Source: Arcobacteraceae bacterium
GTDB taxonomy: Bacteria; Campylobacterota; Campylobacteria; Campylobacterales; Arcobacteraceae
Direction: 5' to 3'
Length of the DNA stretch: 35,796 nucleotides
NCBI GenBank assembly: GCA_028687375.1
Contig: JAQUAG010000022.1
Span: 1-35,796 of the forward strand
In this document: positions 1 through 8,325 of the stretch, piece after piece
How the letters are laid out: every line of letters begins with the position of its first letter
How positions within the stretch are numbered: the first letter of the stretch is position 1
Translations under genes and position numbers: made by a program
The notes under the pieces: model-generated
Seen by the model: only the letters and a program-made list of their open reading frames with translations
Database searches by the model: none
What the model was told of the DNA's origin: nothing

Positions 1-6
1 ATTTAG

Positions 7-27
7 TTTGTAAAGATTATTTACAAA
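7..27. repeat. Short perfect inverted repeat at left edge
   Basis: TTTGTAAA (7-14), a five-base loop, then TTTACAAA (20-27) form a perfect 8-bp hairpin. It is followed by no T tract in either direction, so it is not a classical terminator. It lies in the leader of the minus-strand transcript proposed at 107-112 and could be a processing or operator-like element. Its function is unknown. Confidence 0.4.
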
Positions 28-85
28 ACCATTAACATTAGATTGTGTGTATAGAACATTTCTTTAAACTCTCAAAACCTTTTGG

Positions 86-112
86 TCCGTCTGTTTAAGG
101 ACGGGAATTATA
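86..112 (-). promoter_or_regulatory. Candidate minus-strand promoter with GC-rich start region, reading out of the window
   Basis: On the minus strand a perfect TATAAT occupies 112-107, followed by a C/G-rich stretch that folds into a hairpin (86-91 with 100-105). A GC-rich discriminator just after the -10 is typical of stable-RNA promoters under stringent control. The roughly 100 bases that follow hold no ORF of note, as expected of an rRNA or tRNA leader. No convincing -35 is visible, but Campylobacterota promoters often lack one. The -10 core ATTATAAT is palindromic, so plus-strand use cannot be excluded. What is transcribed lies outside the window. Confidence 0.3.
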
Positions 113-155
113 ATGGGTTGATGCTTAGATAAAGCTTAATGTAATCAAAAAGATA

Positions 156-1286
156 TCAAAAATTTGAAAGAAATTTTTCAACTACTTTAAAAGAGCCAAA
201 AACTAGGTATTCTTCCTCTTTTTTTATCATTTCAAATTTAAAAATATCTGCTTTTAATGATAATTTCTTAAGAATATTGAGTAAAATATTTTCATCTATC
301 ATTCTTTCATCATCACATTGTATCACCAAAACTTCTTTTATGATTGGTTTGAGTATTGTTAAAATCTCTTTGAAATCTTTATCTTTATAACTATTATATA
401 TAAGTGTAATTTTTTTGTTTTTAAATTCTTCCAATATTACATTTGCAGCAAGTGGATTATGTCCTACATCAATAGTGATATTTTCTTTAATCTTTTGGCA
501 ACGACCTTCAAGCACTTCTAAAATAAAATCATTTTTATACAATTCAAGATATTTCATTACACTAAGTGCTAATGTTGCATTTTTTATAATATACTCAGGT
601 ATTTGTTTCGGAAAATTAAAATCAAGATTCTTTATATATGGTATCTCTTTTTTATCTTTTAATATTGTATCTTTTAATGCAATTACTTCTTTTGGAAAAT
701 CATCTCCAAAAATATAGCAATTATCACAACTTCGTAACTTTGTTGAAGCTATCTCTATTATTGTATCACCTAAAAAATCTTTATGATCAACTCCAATTGA
801 TGGAACTACTGTTAGATTATTAACTACTACATTGGTAGCATCAAACTCTCCACCAAGTCCAGCTTCTAAAACTATAAAATCAAAATTTGAACTTAAAAAA
901 AGTGCCAAAAGCGTTGTGTATTCGAAATAAGTTAATTTAGCAAGAAGATTCTCTGGTAAGAGTTTTATGATTTGTTGGTGTGCATTTTCAAGTTGCTCAT
1001 CTGTGACATTTTCACCATTTATCCATATTCTCTCGTTAAACTTTATAATATGTGGTGATGTGTAATGGAGAACACTTTGATTTTGTTGTTGAAGGAAAGT
1101 TGCTATAAACCTTCCAGTTGTCCCTTTACCATTCGTTCCAACAATATGGATAACATAGGGAAGTTTTATATGTTTTGATAATATTTCCCAAGACTTTTTG
1201 ATTGTGTCATATTCTATTTTTGTATAGAAAAGTGTTTTTTGATTTAGAAAATCTAAAAAACTCTCATTTAAATTTGTTTCTATCAT
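156..1286 (-). CDS. folC: Bifunctional dihydrofolate synthase / folylpolyglutamate synthase
   Basis: A cytoplasmic ATP-dependent Mur-ligase-family enzyme that adds glutamate to dihydropteroate or folate. The P-loop GTNGKGT lies at residues 50-56, followed by the family motifs YTSPHIIKFNERI, LEAGLGGEFDATN, GVDHKDFLG and, in the C-terminal domain, DVGHNPLAA. At 376 aa it is somewhat shorter than the roughly 420 aa of E. coli FolC, in line with compact relatives in this phylum. It is the last gene of the yajC-secD-secF-leuS-lptE-folC run, 7 bp after lptE. No clear hairpin terminator follows it; the 155 bases beyond hold a promoter-like element on the same strand. The family call is firm; whether both activities are present is inferred. 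Confidence 0.93.
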   Translation of the reverse strand: MIETNLNESFLDFLNQKTLFYTKIEYDTIKKSWEILSKHIKLPYVIHIVGTNGKGTTGRFIATFLQQQNQSVLHYTSPHIIKFNERIWINGENVTDEQLENAHQQIIKLLPENLLAKLTYFEYTTLLALFLSSNFDFIVLEAGLGGEFDATNVVVNNLTVVPSIGVDHKDFLGDTIIEIASTKLRSCDNCYIFGDDFPKEVIALKDTILKDKKEIPYIKNLDFNFPKQIPEYIIKNATLALSVMKYLELYKNDFILEVLEGRCQKIKENITIDVGHNPLAANVILEEFKNKKITLIYNSYKDKDFKEILTILKPIIKEVLVIQCDDERMIDENILLNILKKLSLKADIFKFEMIKKEEEYLVFGSFKVVEKFLSNF

Positions 1287-1293
1287 CGTTTAT

Positions 1294-1806
1294 TTACAGT
1301 GAATGAATCGCTATTTTTGAAAACACATCCGATAAAGCTTTATTGATTGCTAATTTGATAGCTTCCTCTTTTTTCGATTGTGTCACAACTGAATCATCAG
1401 AAACAACAAAATCATAATAATTTGAAACTGTAAAATCTCTCACTTTTTTATCAATTCCAACATAAGAGATATAAACAATTACATTTTCTCTATAAACTTT
1501 AGTATATCCAGCTAAATCTGTATCCATTGCTATTTCTGAAACACTTTTAAGTTCCCCATAAATTGATGTTGTTGCCAAATTTTTATCTTTCACTATCTCA
1601 ACATCTAATTTACTTGCTATTATATTGATAAGAGCATCTTTGATGAGGATACTATTATTTAAATTTTGTACATCAATCTTTACATCTATAAAAACTTTCC
1701 CACCAATTGTATGTTTTGCTATACTTGTTGTTGGTTTATAACCACATCCAGCAAATACAATCAAAGATAGTAGTAAAGAAATAAATACAAAAAATTTATT
1801 TTTCAA
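1294..1806 (-). CDS. lptE: LPS-assembly lipoprotein LptE
   Basis: A 170-aa lipoprotein. A charged start (MKNK), a hydrophobic stretch and a lipobox VFAGC place the lipidated cysteine at residue 21, followed by GYKP, the usual opening of LptE/RlpB proteins. LptE plugs and stabilises the outer-membrane translocon LptD, which delivers LPS to the cell surface. The body is a low-similarity beta/alpha domain with no catalytic motif. The position directly after leuS (2-bp gap) matches the leuS-lptE linkage known in Proteobacteria and supports the call, since LptE proteins diverge strongly in sequence. It is transcribed with folC, 7 bp downstream. Confidence 0.8.
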   Translation of the reverse strand: MKNKFFVFISLLLSLIVFAGCGYKPTTSIAKHTIGGKVFIDVKIDVQNLNNSILIKDALINIIASKLDVEIVKDKNLATTSIYGELKSVSEIAMDTDLAGYTKVYRENVIVYISYVGIDKKVRDFTVSNYYDFVVSDDSVVTQSKKEEAIKLAINKALSDVFSKIAIHSL

Positions 1807-1808
1807 AT

Positions 1809-4280
1809 TTACCCTTTAATAACGATATTAACAAGTTTATTTGGAACAACAATCTCTTTAATTATCTCTTTTCCATCTATCCATTTTTTTGCTAATTCGC
1901 TATTTTTCACTATCTCTAAAACTTCAGCGTTACTCAAATTTGGTTTCATCTCAATGTCACCTCGTTTTTTACCATTGATAGTAATTGCAAGTGCTACACT
2001 ATCAAGTTCAAAAACTTCTTGCTTAATTTCAATTGCTTGTGAGAAATTTGCTCTTCCAAAAAGTCTATCAGCAACCTCCCAACAAGCATGAGGGATAATC
2101 GGTTCTAAAATATTTGTTAAAATATAATAACCCTCAAGTAAAACATCTTTATTTGACTGAACATTTAAAGCATTAAGTGCTTCCATTGAAGAAGCAATTA
2201 AAGTATTGAATGCAAAAGTTTTATTCATAACTTCATGTGCTTTTTGAAGTGCTTCATATACTTTTCTTCTTGCAAGTTTTTCATCACTATTTAAACTACT
2301 ATGATTAATATTATTTAAATCAAATGCAGTTCCATCAAGTTCGCCACTTCTTTCATAAAATCTTCTAATAAATTTAAAAGCTCCTTCAACTGCACTATCA
2401 TTCCACTCTAATTCTTTTGTAGGAGGTGCAGCAAAAAGGATAAAAAGTCTTGCCGTATCAGCTCCATATTTACTCAAAATTAGGTCTGGGTCTACAACAT
2501 TTCCTTTAGATTTTGACATTTTTGCCCCATCTTTTAAAACCATCCCTTGTGTTAAAAGATTTGCAAATGGTTCACTACTATTTGTATATCCAAGCTCGTT
2601 TAATGCTTTTGTGAAAAATCTTGCATATAAAAGATGCAAAATCGCATGTTCAATCCCACCGATATATTGATCTACATCCATCCAATAGTTACTATTTTCT
2701 TTATCTATTCCACAAGTTTCCCATTTTTTAGGATTAGTTGCATATCGTAAATGGTACCAACTAGACTGTACAAATGTATCAAGTGTGTCTGTTTCCCTTA
2801 GAGCATCTTTTCCACATTTTGGACATTTGCAGTGTTTCCAAGTTGGATGATTGTCAAGTGGATTTCCTTCACCTGTTATCTCTACATCATTTGGAAGAGC
2901 TACTGGAAGATTTTCTAATTTTTCAGGAACTAGTCCACAAGCAACACAGTGGATAAATGGGATTGGAGCACCCCAATATCTTTGTCTGCTCACACCCCAA
3001 TCTCTTAGTTTGAAGTTTATTTTTTTATTTCCTAAACCATTGGCTTCAAAAAATTTAATAATCTCATCTTTTGCTTTTACATTTGGCATATCAGTAAAAG
3101 TTCCACTATCAACCAAAATCCCCTCTTCTGTAAAAGCTTCTTCTAGATTAATTATTCCATCTTTTGTATCGATAACTATTTTGATATCAAGGTCATATTT
3201 TTTTGCAAATTCAAAATCTCTTGCATCATGCGCAGGTACAGCCATAACTGCTCCACTTCCATAACTTGCAAGTACAAAATTAGCAACCCAAACAGGAACT
3301 TCTTCTTTTGTAATTGGGTGGATAACTGTTAATTCAAGGTCAAGTCCAGCTTTCTCTTCAGTTGCTCTATCTCTTTCTGTTAATTTTTGCATCGCTTCGA
3401 TTTGAGCAATTTTTTCATCACTTAGCAATCTATTTTTGATTAAATGTTTCACTATCTCATGCTCTGGCGCTAGTGCTGAATAAGTTACTCCATAAATAGT
3501 ATCTGGTCTTGTTGTAAACACTTTATATTTTTCAAAATTTCCACCAAGTTTCTCTTTTGAAGTTGGACTAAGTTCAAATTCAAACTCCAAACCTGTACTC
3601 TTCCCTATCCAATTTCTTTGCATCGTAAGAACTTGTGATGGCCATTTTCCCTCTAAAGTATCAAGGTCATTAAGTAATTTATCTGCATATTGTGTAATAC
3701 CTACATAATATCCTTGCATCTCTTTTTGAGTAACTTCATTATCACATCTCCAACAACAACCCTCTTCCACTTGCTCATTAGCTAAAACTGTATGACAATC
3801 GTCACACCAATTTACAGTAGTTGATTTTCTATAAAGGAGCCCAGTTTCATACATTTTGATAATAAATTCTTGTTCCCATTTTGTATAAAGTTCATCACTT
3901 GTAGCAAATTCTCTAGTTTTAGAAAAACTAAGTCCTAAAGCGTTTAATTCATCTCTCATATAGTCAATATTTTCATAAGTCCATTTTTTAGGATGCAATT
4001 TATGTTTTATCGCTGCATTTTCTGCCGGCATTCCAAAACTATCCCAACCGATTGGATGGAGAACATTAAATCCATTTTTTCTAAAATGTCTAGCAAATGC
4101 ATCACCTAAACAATAATTTCTCACATGCCCCATATGAATTCGTCCACTTGGATATGGAAACATACTTAAGATATATTTTTTGGGTAATCCACAAGACTCA
4201 TCTTGTGGTTCATTTGTATTATTTTCCGACCAAAATGTTTGCCATTTTGTTTCTATATTTTTTGCTTCATAGCTACTCAT
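1809..4280 (-). CDS. leuS: Leucyl-tRNA synthetase
   Basis: A class I aminoacyl-tRNA synthetase that charges tRNA-Leu in the cytoplasm. The HIGH-type signature HMGH is at residues 49-52 after FPYPSGRI, and KMSKS at about 587-591. Two cysteine-rich knuckles (CDDC...CCWRC and CVACG...CKCPKCGK) look like zinc-binding insertions. The editing (CP1) domain contains TRPDTIYG and [15 protein letters not shown]. The length of 823 aa is normal for bacterial LeuS. A clear ribosome site (AAGGA) lies upstream of the start in the 29-bp gap after secF, one of the larger gaps in this operon. Confidence 0.97.
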   Translation of the reverse strand: MSSYEAKNIETKWQTFWSENNTNEPQDESCGLPKKYILSMFPYPSGRIHMGHVRNYCLGDAFARHFRKNGFNVLHPIGWDSFGMPAENAAIKHKLHPKKWTYENIDYMRDELNALGLSFSKTREFATSDELYTKWEQEFIIKMYETGLLYRKSTTVNWCDDCHTVLANEQVEEGCCWRCDNEVTQKEMQGYYVGITQYADKLLNDLDTLEGKWPSQVLTMQRNWIGKSTGLEFEFELSPTSKEKLGGNFEKYKVFTTRPDTIYGVTYSALAPEHEIVKHLIKNRLLSDEKIAQIEAMQKLTERDRATEEKAGLDLELTVIHPITKEEVPVWVANFVLASYGSGAVMAVPAHDARDFEFAKKYDLDIKIVIDTKDGIINLEEAFTEEGILVDSGTFTDMPNVKAKDEIIKFFEANGLGNKKINFKLRDWGVSRQRYWGAPIPFIHCVACGLVPEKLENLPVALPNDVEITGEGNPLDNHPTWKHCKCPKCGKDALRETDTLDTFVQSSWYHLRYATNPKKWETCGIDKENSNYWMDVDQYIGGIEHAILHLLYARFFTKALNELGYTNSSEPFANLLTQGMVLKDGAKMSKSKGNVVDPDLILSKYGADTARLFILFAAPPTKELEWNDSAVEGAFKFIRRFYERSGELDGTAFDLNNINHSSLNSDEKLARRKVYEALQKAHEVMNKTFAFNTLIASSMEALNALNVQSNKDVLLEGYYILTNILEPIIPHACWEVADRLFGRANFSQAIEIKQEVFELDSVALAITINGKKRGDIEMKPNLSNAEVLEIVKNSELAKKWIDGKEIIKEIVVPNKLVNIVIKG

Positions 4281-4309
4281 TAAAATCTTTTCCTTACTTA
4301 TTTATAAAA

Positions 4310-5281
4310 TCAAACAGTTCCTTGCTCAAATTGAGCTCTCATTCTCTCTTTTTCTTTTTTATCTTTCTCTTTTTGTGCTTCTTTATTTCTATAATCAGAG
4401 ATATTAAATCCAAACTGCATCAAGAGTGGCGATGCTATAAAAATAGATGAATAAGTACCTATGATAATACCAACTAAAAGAGCAAAACTAAACCCATAAA
4501 TAATCTCTCCACCAAATAAAAAGAGTGTTAAAATAACAAAAAATGTTGTTAATGAAGTAAGTGTCGTTCTACTTAAAGTATTTGATACAGACTCATCAAT
4601 TACTTTACTTAATTCATTCTCTTTTGAATTTGTAAGTCCCTCCCTAATTCTATCAAATACAATAATCGTATCATTAATCGAGTATCCAAGAAGAGTTAAA
4701 AGTGCTGCTAAAATATCAAGATTTACATCAATATTAAAGAATACAATAAATCCAACAGTGATAGTAATATCATGAACAAGTGCCAAAACAGATGCGATAG
4801 CAAATCTCCATTCAAATCGAAGTGACACATAAACGAGTATCACTAAAAGAGCTAAGCTAAGTGCCATAAGCCCTTTTTCTTGCAAAGCATCTCCCACTTT
4901 TGGTCCAACCATATCAACTCTTCTAATTTCAAACTTTCCAGTTGAGAGAAGAGTTTCTCTTAATTCATCTCCAATATCTTTTTGTATTGAAGTTGAAGAT
5001 GTTGGAATTCTAATGACAATCTCATTATCACTTCCAAATTTAGTAACATTGGCTTTTTGAAATTTTTCTGTTTTAGCTAAAATTGTTCTTACATTCCCAA
5101 TAGGTGCTTTTTGCTCATATTGGACTTGGATAAGTGTTCCACCTGTAAAATCTATACCAAAATTTAACCCTTTTGTAAAAATCAACACCAAAGATGCAAT
5201 AAATAAAAAAGCAGACAATCCCATAAATGGGATTCTTTTTTGCATAAATGGATAAACTCTATTATTATTAAATACTTCCAT
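4310..5281 (-). CDS. secF: Protein translocase subunit SecF
   Basis: An inner-membrane RND-type subunit that works with SecD and YajC to use the proton-motive force in late stages of Sec export. The first transmembrane segment is followed by the periplasmic motif GIDFTGGTLIQV; the conserved membrane motif GYSINDTIIVFDRIRE and four further membrane segments follow. The tail is charged and glutamate/lysine-rich. The start used here is the ATG whose first base overlaps the last base of the secD TAA (TAATG), giving 323 aa and the usual MEVF opening. An upstream in-frame ATG at 5299 would add six residues and lies inside secD with no better ribosome site. Confidence 0.95.
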   Translation of the reverse strand: MEVFNNNRVYPFMQKRIPFMGLSAFLFIASLVLIFTKGLNFGIDFTGGTLIQVQYEQKAPIGNVRTILAKTEKFQKANVTKFGSDNEIVIRIPTSSTSIQKDIGDELRETLLSTGKFEIRRVDMVGPKVGDALQEKGLMALSLALLVILVYVSLRFEWRFAIASVLALVHDITITVGFIVFFNIDVNLDILAALLTLLGYSINDTIIVFDRIREGLTNSKENELSKVIDESVSNTLSRTTLTSLTTFFVILTLFLFGGEIIYGFSFALLVGIIIGTYSSIFIASPLLMQFGFNISDYRNKEAQKEKDKKEKERMRAQFEQGTV

Positions 5282-6852
5282 TAATTTACCCCAAACCATT
5301 TCTTTTTATTATTATCGATTGATATCTTTCTCATCATCGAATTATAGATTCCATGTGTTCCCAAAATTGCTGTTATCATAGAGGCTATTATACCAATACT
5401 AATTGTTACGGCAAACCCTTTAATAGGACCCGTTCCATAGGCATATAAAATAACTGCAACCAAAAGAGTCGTAATATTTGCATCAATAATTGAACTCATA
5501 GCATTTTTATACCCATTTTCTATTGCTTTTGGGATACTCATCCCCGTAGATAAAAGATCACGAATTCTTTCATGGATAATAACATTTGCATCAACTGCCA
5601 TACCAATTGTTAGGACTATTCCAGCCATACCAGGTAGGGTTAAAGTTGCTCCAAACATAGCCATTACAGCGATAATAATAAAAATATTTACAATAAGCGC
5701 TATATTTGCAATAATTCCAGCAATTCTATAATAAACAATCATAAATACAAAAACAGCAGCAAATCCAGATACTAGTGCTATTAAAGCAGCTTTGATACTT
5801 TCTGCACCAAGGCTCGGTCCAACACTTCTTTTTTCTAAAACAATTACAGGTGCTGGTAATGCTCCACTTCGTAGTGCAATAGCAACACTTCCAGCTTCTT
5901 CAACACTAAAACCACCACTGATTTGTCCACTTCCACCACCAATTCTTTCACGAATTACAGGGGCAGAAAATACTTTTCCATCAAGAACAACAGCTAGTCT
6001 AGTTCCAACATTTTTACCTGTATAGTCACCGAAAACTTTCCCACCAAATGCACTTAAAGTAAAATTGATAATAGGTGATCCACCTTGAGAATCAAAAGCA
6101 ACTCTTGCATCAACAACTTCAGCACCTGTTAAAATAGGAATTTGTTTAACTATATATTTTTTATTTAAATCAGCAACATCACTTAAAAGGATATGTCCGC
6201 TCATTTTTGCTTCTTCATCAGTCATAGTTAAAGCTTGATCTGCTAATTTTTCATCAATTGCCATAAGCTCTAAGTTTGCAGGTTTTGCAATAAGTTCCCT
6301 TGCTCTTTGCTCTTCAGCTTCAGTTTTAATACCTGGTAATTCAACAACAATATCAGTATTTCCTTGTCTTGTTACGCTTGGTTCTGCAAGTCCAAATTGG
6401 TCAAGTCTATTTCTTATCGTTTCAACCGCTTGATTTACAGCTAAATCTTTTGTAATACCTTGTTCAAGAAGAGTTAAAGAGATTTTATATTCAAGAGTAT
6501 CTTTTTTAGTAATTTCCAACCCTTGGATAGTTGCCAACATCGAATCGATATTTTTAACTTCCGCTTCATCAAGAATAATAAAAGTAAGATTATCTGGATT
6601 GATTGTTAATCCCTCCATCAAAATATCATTTTGATCTGCATAATATTGAACAGCTGCAGCAATTGATTTTATTTTAGTCTCAACTGCTTTTTCAGTTTCA
6701 ACACCAAGTAACATATAAATACCACCTTGAAGGTCAAGTCCTAAAGTTATTTTTTTCCCTTCATTACTTTGCATAAAAGATGGAATAGAAAAAACTATCC
6801 CAAAAATAGTTACTAAAGCAAAAATAACTAACCTATAGTTTAAAAGATTCAA
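5281..6852 (-). CDS. secD: Protein translocase subunit SecD
   Basis: The inner-membrane partner of SecF. It has an N-terminal membrane segment, then the hallmark GLDLQGGIYMLLGV near residue 38, a large periplasmic region (P1) containing VETIRNRLDQFGLAEPSV, and a C-terminal block of membrane segments with GMAVDANVIIHERIRD. The 523-aa length fits the compact Campylobacterota SecD rather than the longer E. coli form. It lies 3 bp after yajC and shares one base with secF, so the three are almost certainly translated from one transcript in matched amounts. Confidence 0.96.
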   Translation of the reverse strand: MNLLNYRLVIFALVTIFGIVFSIPSFMQSNEGKKITLGLDLQGGIYMLLGVETEKAVETKIKSIAAAVQYYADQNDILMEGLTINPDNLTFIILDEAEVKNIDSMLATIQGLEITKKDTLEYKISLTLLEQGITKDLAVNQAVETIRNRLDQFGLAEPSVTRQGNTDIVVELPGIKTEAEEQRARELIAKPANLELMAIDEKLADQALTMTDEEAKMSGHILLSDVADLNKKYIVKQIPILTGAEVVDARVAFDSQGGSPIINFTLSAFGGKVFGDYTGKNVGTRLAVVLDGKVFSAPVIRERIGGGSGQISGGFSVEEAGSVAIALRSGALPAPVIVLEKRSVGPSLGAESIKAALIALVSGFAAVFVFMIVYYRIAGIIANIALIVNIFIIIAVMAMFGATLTLPGMAGIVLTIGMAVDANVIIHERIRDLLSTGMSIPKAIENGYKNAMSSIIDANITTLLVAVILYAYGTGPIKGFAVTISIGIIASMITAILGTHGIYNSMMRKISIDNNKKKWFGVN

Positions 6853-6855
6853 AGT

Positions 6856-7128
6856 CTACTCTTCCCATTTGCTTGTAACAAATGTTTTTACAAGTCTTGA
6901 TTCTGCACCGTCACTATGTTTTACTTTAAAAAATCCCTCTTCTACTTTAGAAATTTCTACTATTAAGCCACCACTTGTTACAATTTTATCCCCTTTAGCT
7001 AAAGATTCAAGCATTGCACTATGCTCTTTTTGTTGCTTTTGCTGAGGACGAATTATTAAAAAATAAAATATACCAAATAATACGACAAGAGGCAATAATG
7101 ACCCCAATAAACTTCCAGATTGTTCCAT
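6856..7128 (-). CDS. yajC: Preprotein translocase accessory subunit YajC
   Basis: A small (90 aa) single-span membrane protein associated with SecDF. One hydrophobic segment near residues 12-28 ends in the signature FLIIRPQQKQQKEH, followed by a small cytoplasmic domain with LAKGDKIVTSGG, both diagnostic of YajC. The ribosome site AAGGA stands six bases before the ATG, so the start is well defined. That site lies inside the first codons of the divergent lnt gene: the two start codons overlap by two bases. This is the first gene of the minus-strand operon, so its promoter must lie within lnt coding sequence. Confidence 0.95.
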   Translation of the reverse strand: MEQSGSLLGSLLPLVVLFGIFYFLIIRPQQKQQKEHSAMLESLAKGDKIVTSGGLIVEISKVEEGFFKVKHSDGAESRLVKTFVTSKWEE

Positions 7129-7130
7129 GA
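7098..7130 (+). CDS. Possible 10-codon leader ORF coupled to lnt
   Basis: A strong ribosome site AAGAGG (7087-7092) stands five bases before an ATG at 7098, which opens the ten-residue peptide MTPINFQIVP. Its TGA stop (7128-7130) overlaps the ATG of lnt in the classic ATGA coupling arrangement. lnt itself has no visible ribosome site, so the leader could recruit ribosomes that then reinitiate on lnt. The leader lies antisense to the first codons of yajC. With only ten codons, chance cannot be excluded; the combination of spacing and overlap is the evidence. Confidence 0.35.
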   Translation: MTPINFQIVP

Positions 7131-8260
7131 TGATTCCTTCTTTTTTTAAATTTAAGAGTGGAGATTATACAAGTTATAAAATTACAAAAGGCTTTATAGT
7201 AGCTTTTTTATTGTCATCGTTCATTTATCTTGAATACTTTGGACTACAGAACAAATTAATCAATACTATTTTTATTTTATTAGCTTATTATCTTTTAATA
7301 ACTATTGATAAGAAATCACTTTTCTTTGCTGGATTTTTTACAGGACTTTTATGGTTTTGGTGGATTGGCTATAGTTTTATATACTATGATTTAGTCTATT
7401 TAATCCCTTTTATCGTCCTTTTCTTTGGTGTAGCTCACGGAGTATTTTTTTGGTTTACAGCAATTATTGATAAAGTTGTGATGCGAATCATTATGCTTTA
7501 TTTACTCACTTTTTTTGAACCCTTCGGATTTAATTGGTTTAAGCTTGATTTACCCCTTATAAATACTTACTTCAACACTTATGAAAGCAACATTAAAGAG
7601 GCAAATCTAAAAATCTATATGCCTTCATATAATATAGCTCAAGATAAAAAATGGGACAAACAATTTGTCAGCGAAGTAGTTGAAACAAATCTTGCCAATA
7701 TTGATGATGCTATAAAAAATGGTTACGATATAGTAATACTTCCTGAAACTGCTTTTCCATTACCATTAAATAAAGAATATGAACTTTTAGAGATACTTAA
7801 AGAAAAATCAAACCATATCTCTATTATAACAGGTGCCCTTTCAGTTGAGGGAGATAATTATCTCAATTCTACTTATCTCTTTGAAAATAGTATTTTTAAA
7901 ATAGCAAATAAGGTAGTACTAGTCCCTTTTGGAGAGGAGATTCCACTTCCAAAGTTTTTAGTAACTTTTATAAATGACACTTTTTTTGATGGAGCAAGTG
8001 ATTACGCAAAAGCATCAGCTCCTACAACATTTACAATCAAAGGGATAAAGTTTAGAAATGCTGTTTGTTATGAAGCGACAACTGATGCAATCTATCAAAA
8101 TCTTGATACTCCGTATGTGATAGCTACTTCAAATAATGCGTGGTTTACCCCATCAACTGAGCCAACACTTCAAAAGTTGCTTTTAAGATACTATGCAAAA
8201 AAATATCATACTTTAATCTACCATGCAACAAATAGTTCACCAAATATGGTTGTAAAATAG
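7127..8260 (+). CDS. lnt: Apolipoprotein N-acyltransferase
   Basis: An inner-membrane enzyme that adds the third acyl chain to lipoproteins, needed for sorting of proteins such as the LptE encoded nearby. Several membrane segments fill residues 20-130, followed by a nitrilase-like periplasmic domain. The catalytic triad is visible: Glu207 in LPETAFP, Lys262 in ANKVVLVPFGEE and Cys314 in NAVCYEA; the Lys-Cys spacing of 52 equals that of E. coli Lnt. The protein (377 aa) is much shorter than the 512 aa of E. coli and ends right after YHATNSSP, without a C-terminal membrane helix, as in other small epsilon-type homologues. The ATG at 7127 is adopted because of the leader-ORF overlap; the ATG at 7130 is an alternative. 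Confidence 0.88.
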   Translation: MMIPSFFKFKSGDYTSYKITKGFIVAFLLSSFIYLEYFGLQNKLINTIFILLAYYLLITIDKKSLFFAGFFTGLLWFWWIGYSFIYYDLVYLIPFIVLFFGVAHGVFFWFTAIIDKVVMRIIMLYLLTFFEPFGFNWFKLDLPLINTYFNTYESNIKEANLKIYMPSYNIAQDKKWDKQFVSEVVETNLANIDDAIKNGYDIVILPETAFPLPLNKEYELLEILKEKSNHISIITGALSVEGDNYLNSTYLFENSIFKIANKVVLVPFGEEIPLPKFLVTFINDTFFDGASDYAKASAPTTFTIKGIKFRNAVCYEATTDAIYQNLDTPYVIATSNNAWFTPSTEPTLQKLLLRYYAKKYHTLIYHATNSSPNMVVK

Positions 8261-8299
8261 TGATTTGGTTATTTTTTATACATTAAAATAATCAAATTA
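8261..8299 (+). terminator. A/T-rich hairpin after lnt
   Basis: Directly after the lnt stop, 8261-8275 can pair with 8285-8299 (15 bp with two G-U wobbles, nine-base loop). The stem is A/T-rich and the T-run lies inside the left arm rather than behind the hairpin, so it would be a weak terminator. It separates lnt from the antiporter gene, which has its own -10 element. Confidence 0.4.
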
Positions 8300-8314
8300 C
8301 TATAACTTCTTGTT

Positions 8315-8320
8315 TATAAT
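8315..8320 (+). promoter_or_regulatory. Candidate -10 element immediately upstream of antiporter start
   Basis: A perfect TATAAT ends only five bases before the ATG at 8326. A transcript started at the normal distance would begin at or within a few bases of the start codon. No ribosome site is present between them, so a leaderless mRNA is possible. A second, weaker TATAAC at 8301-8306 could give a short leader instead. Confidence 0.4.
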
Positions 8321-8325
8321 TCGTC

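Noticed and set aside
2851-3264. Plus-strand open frame opposite leuS
   Set aside because: LeuS motifs are intact across this stretch on the minus strand; the opposite frame has low-complexity Ser/Phe-rich content and no ribosome site.
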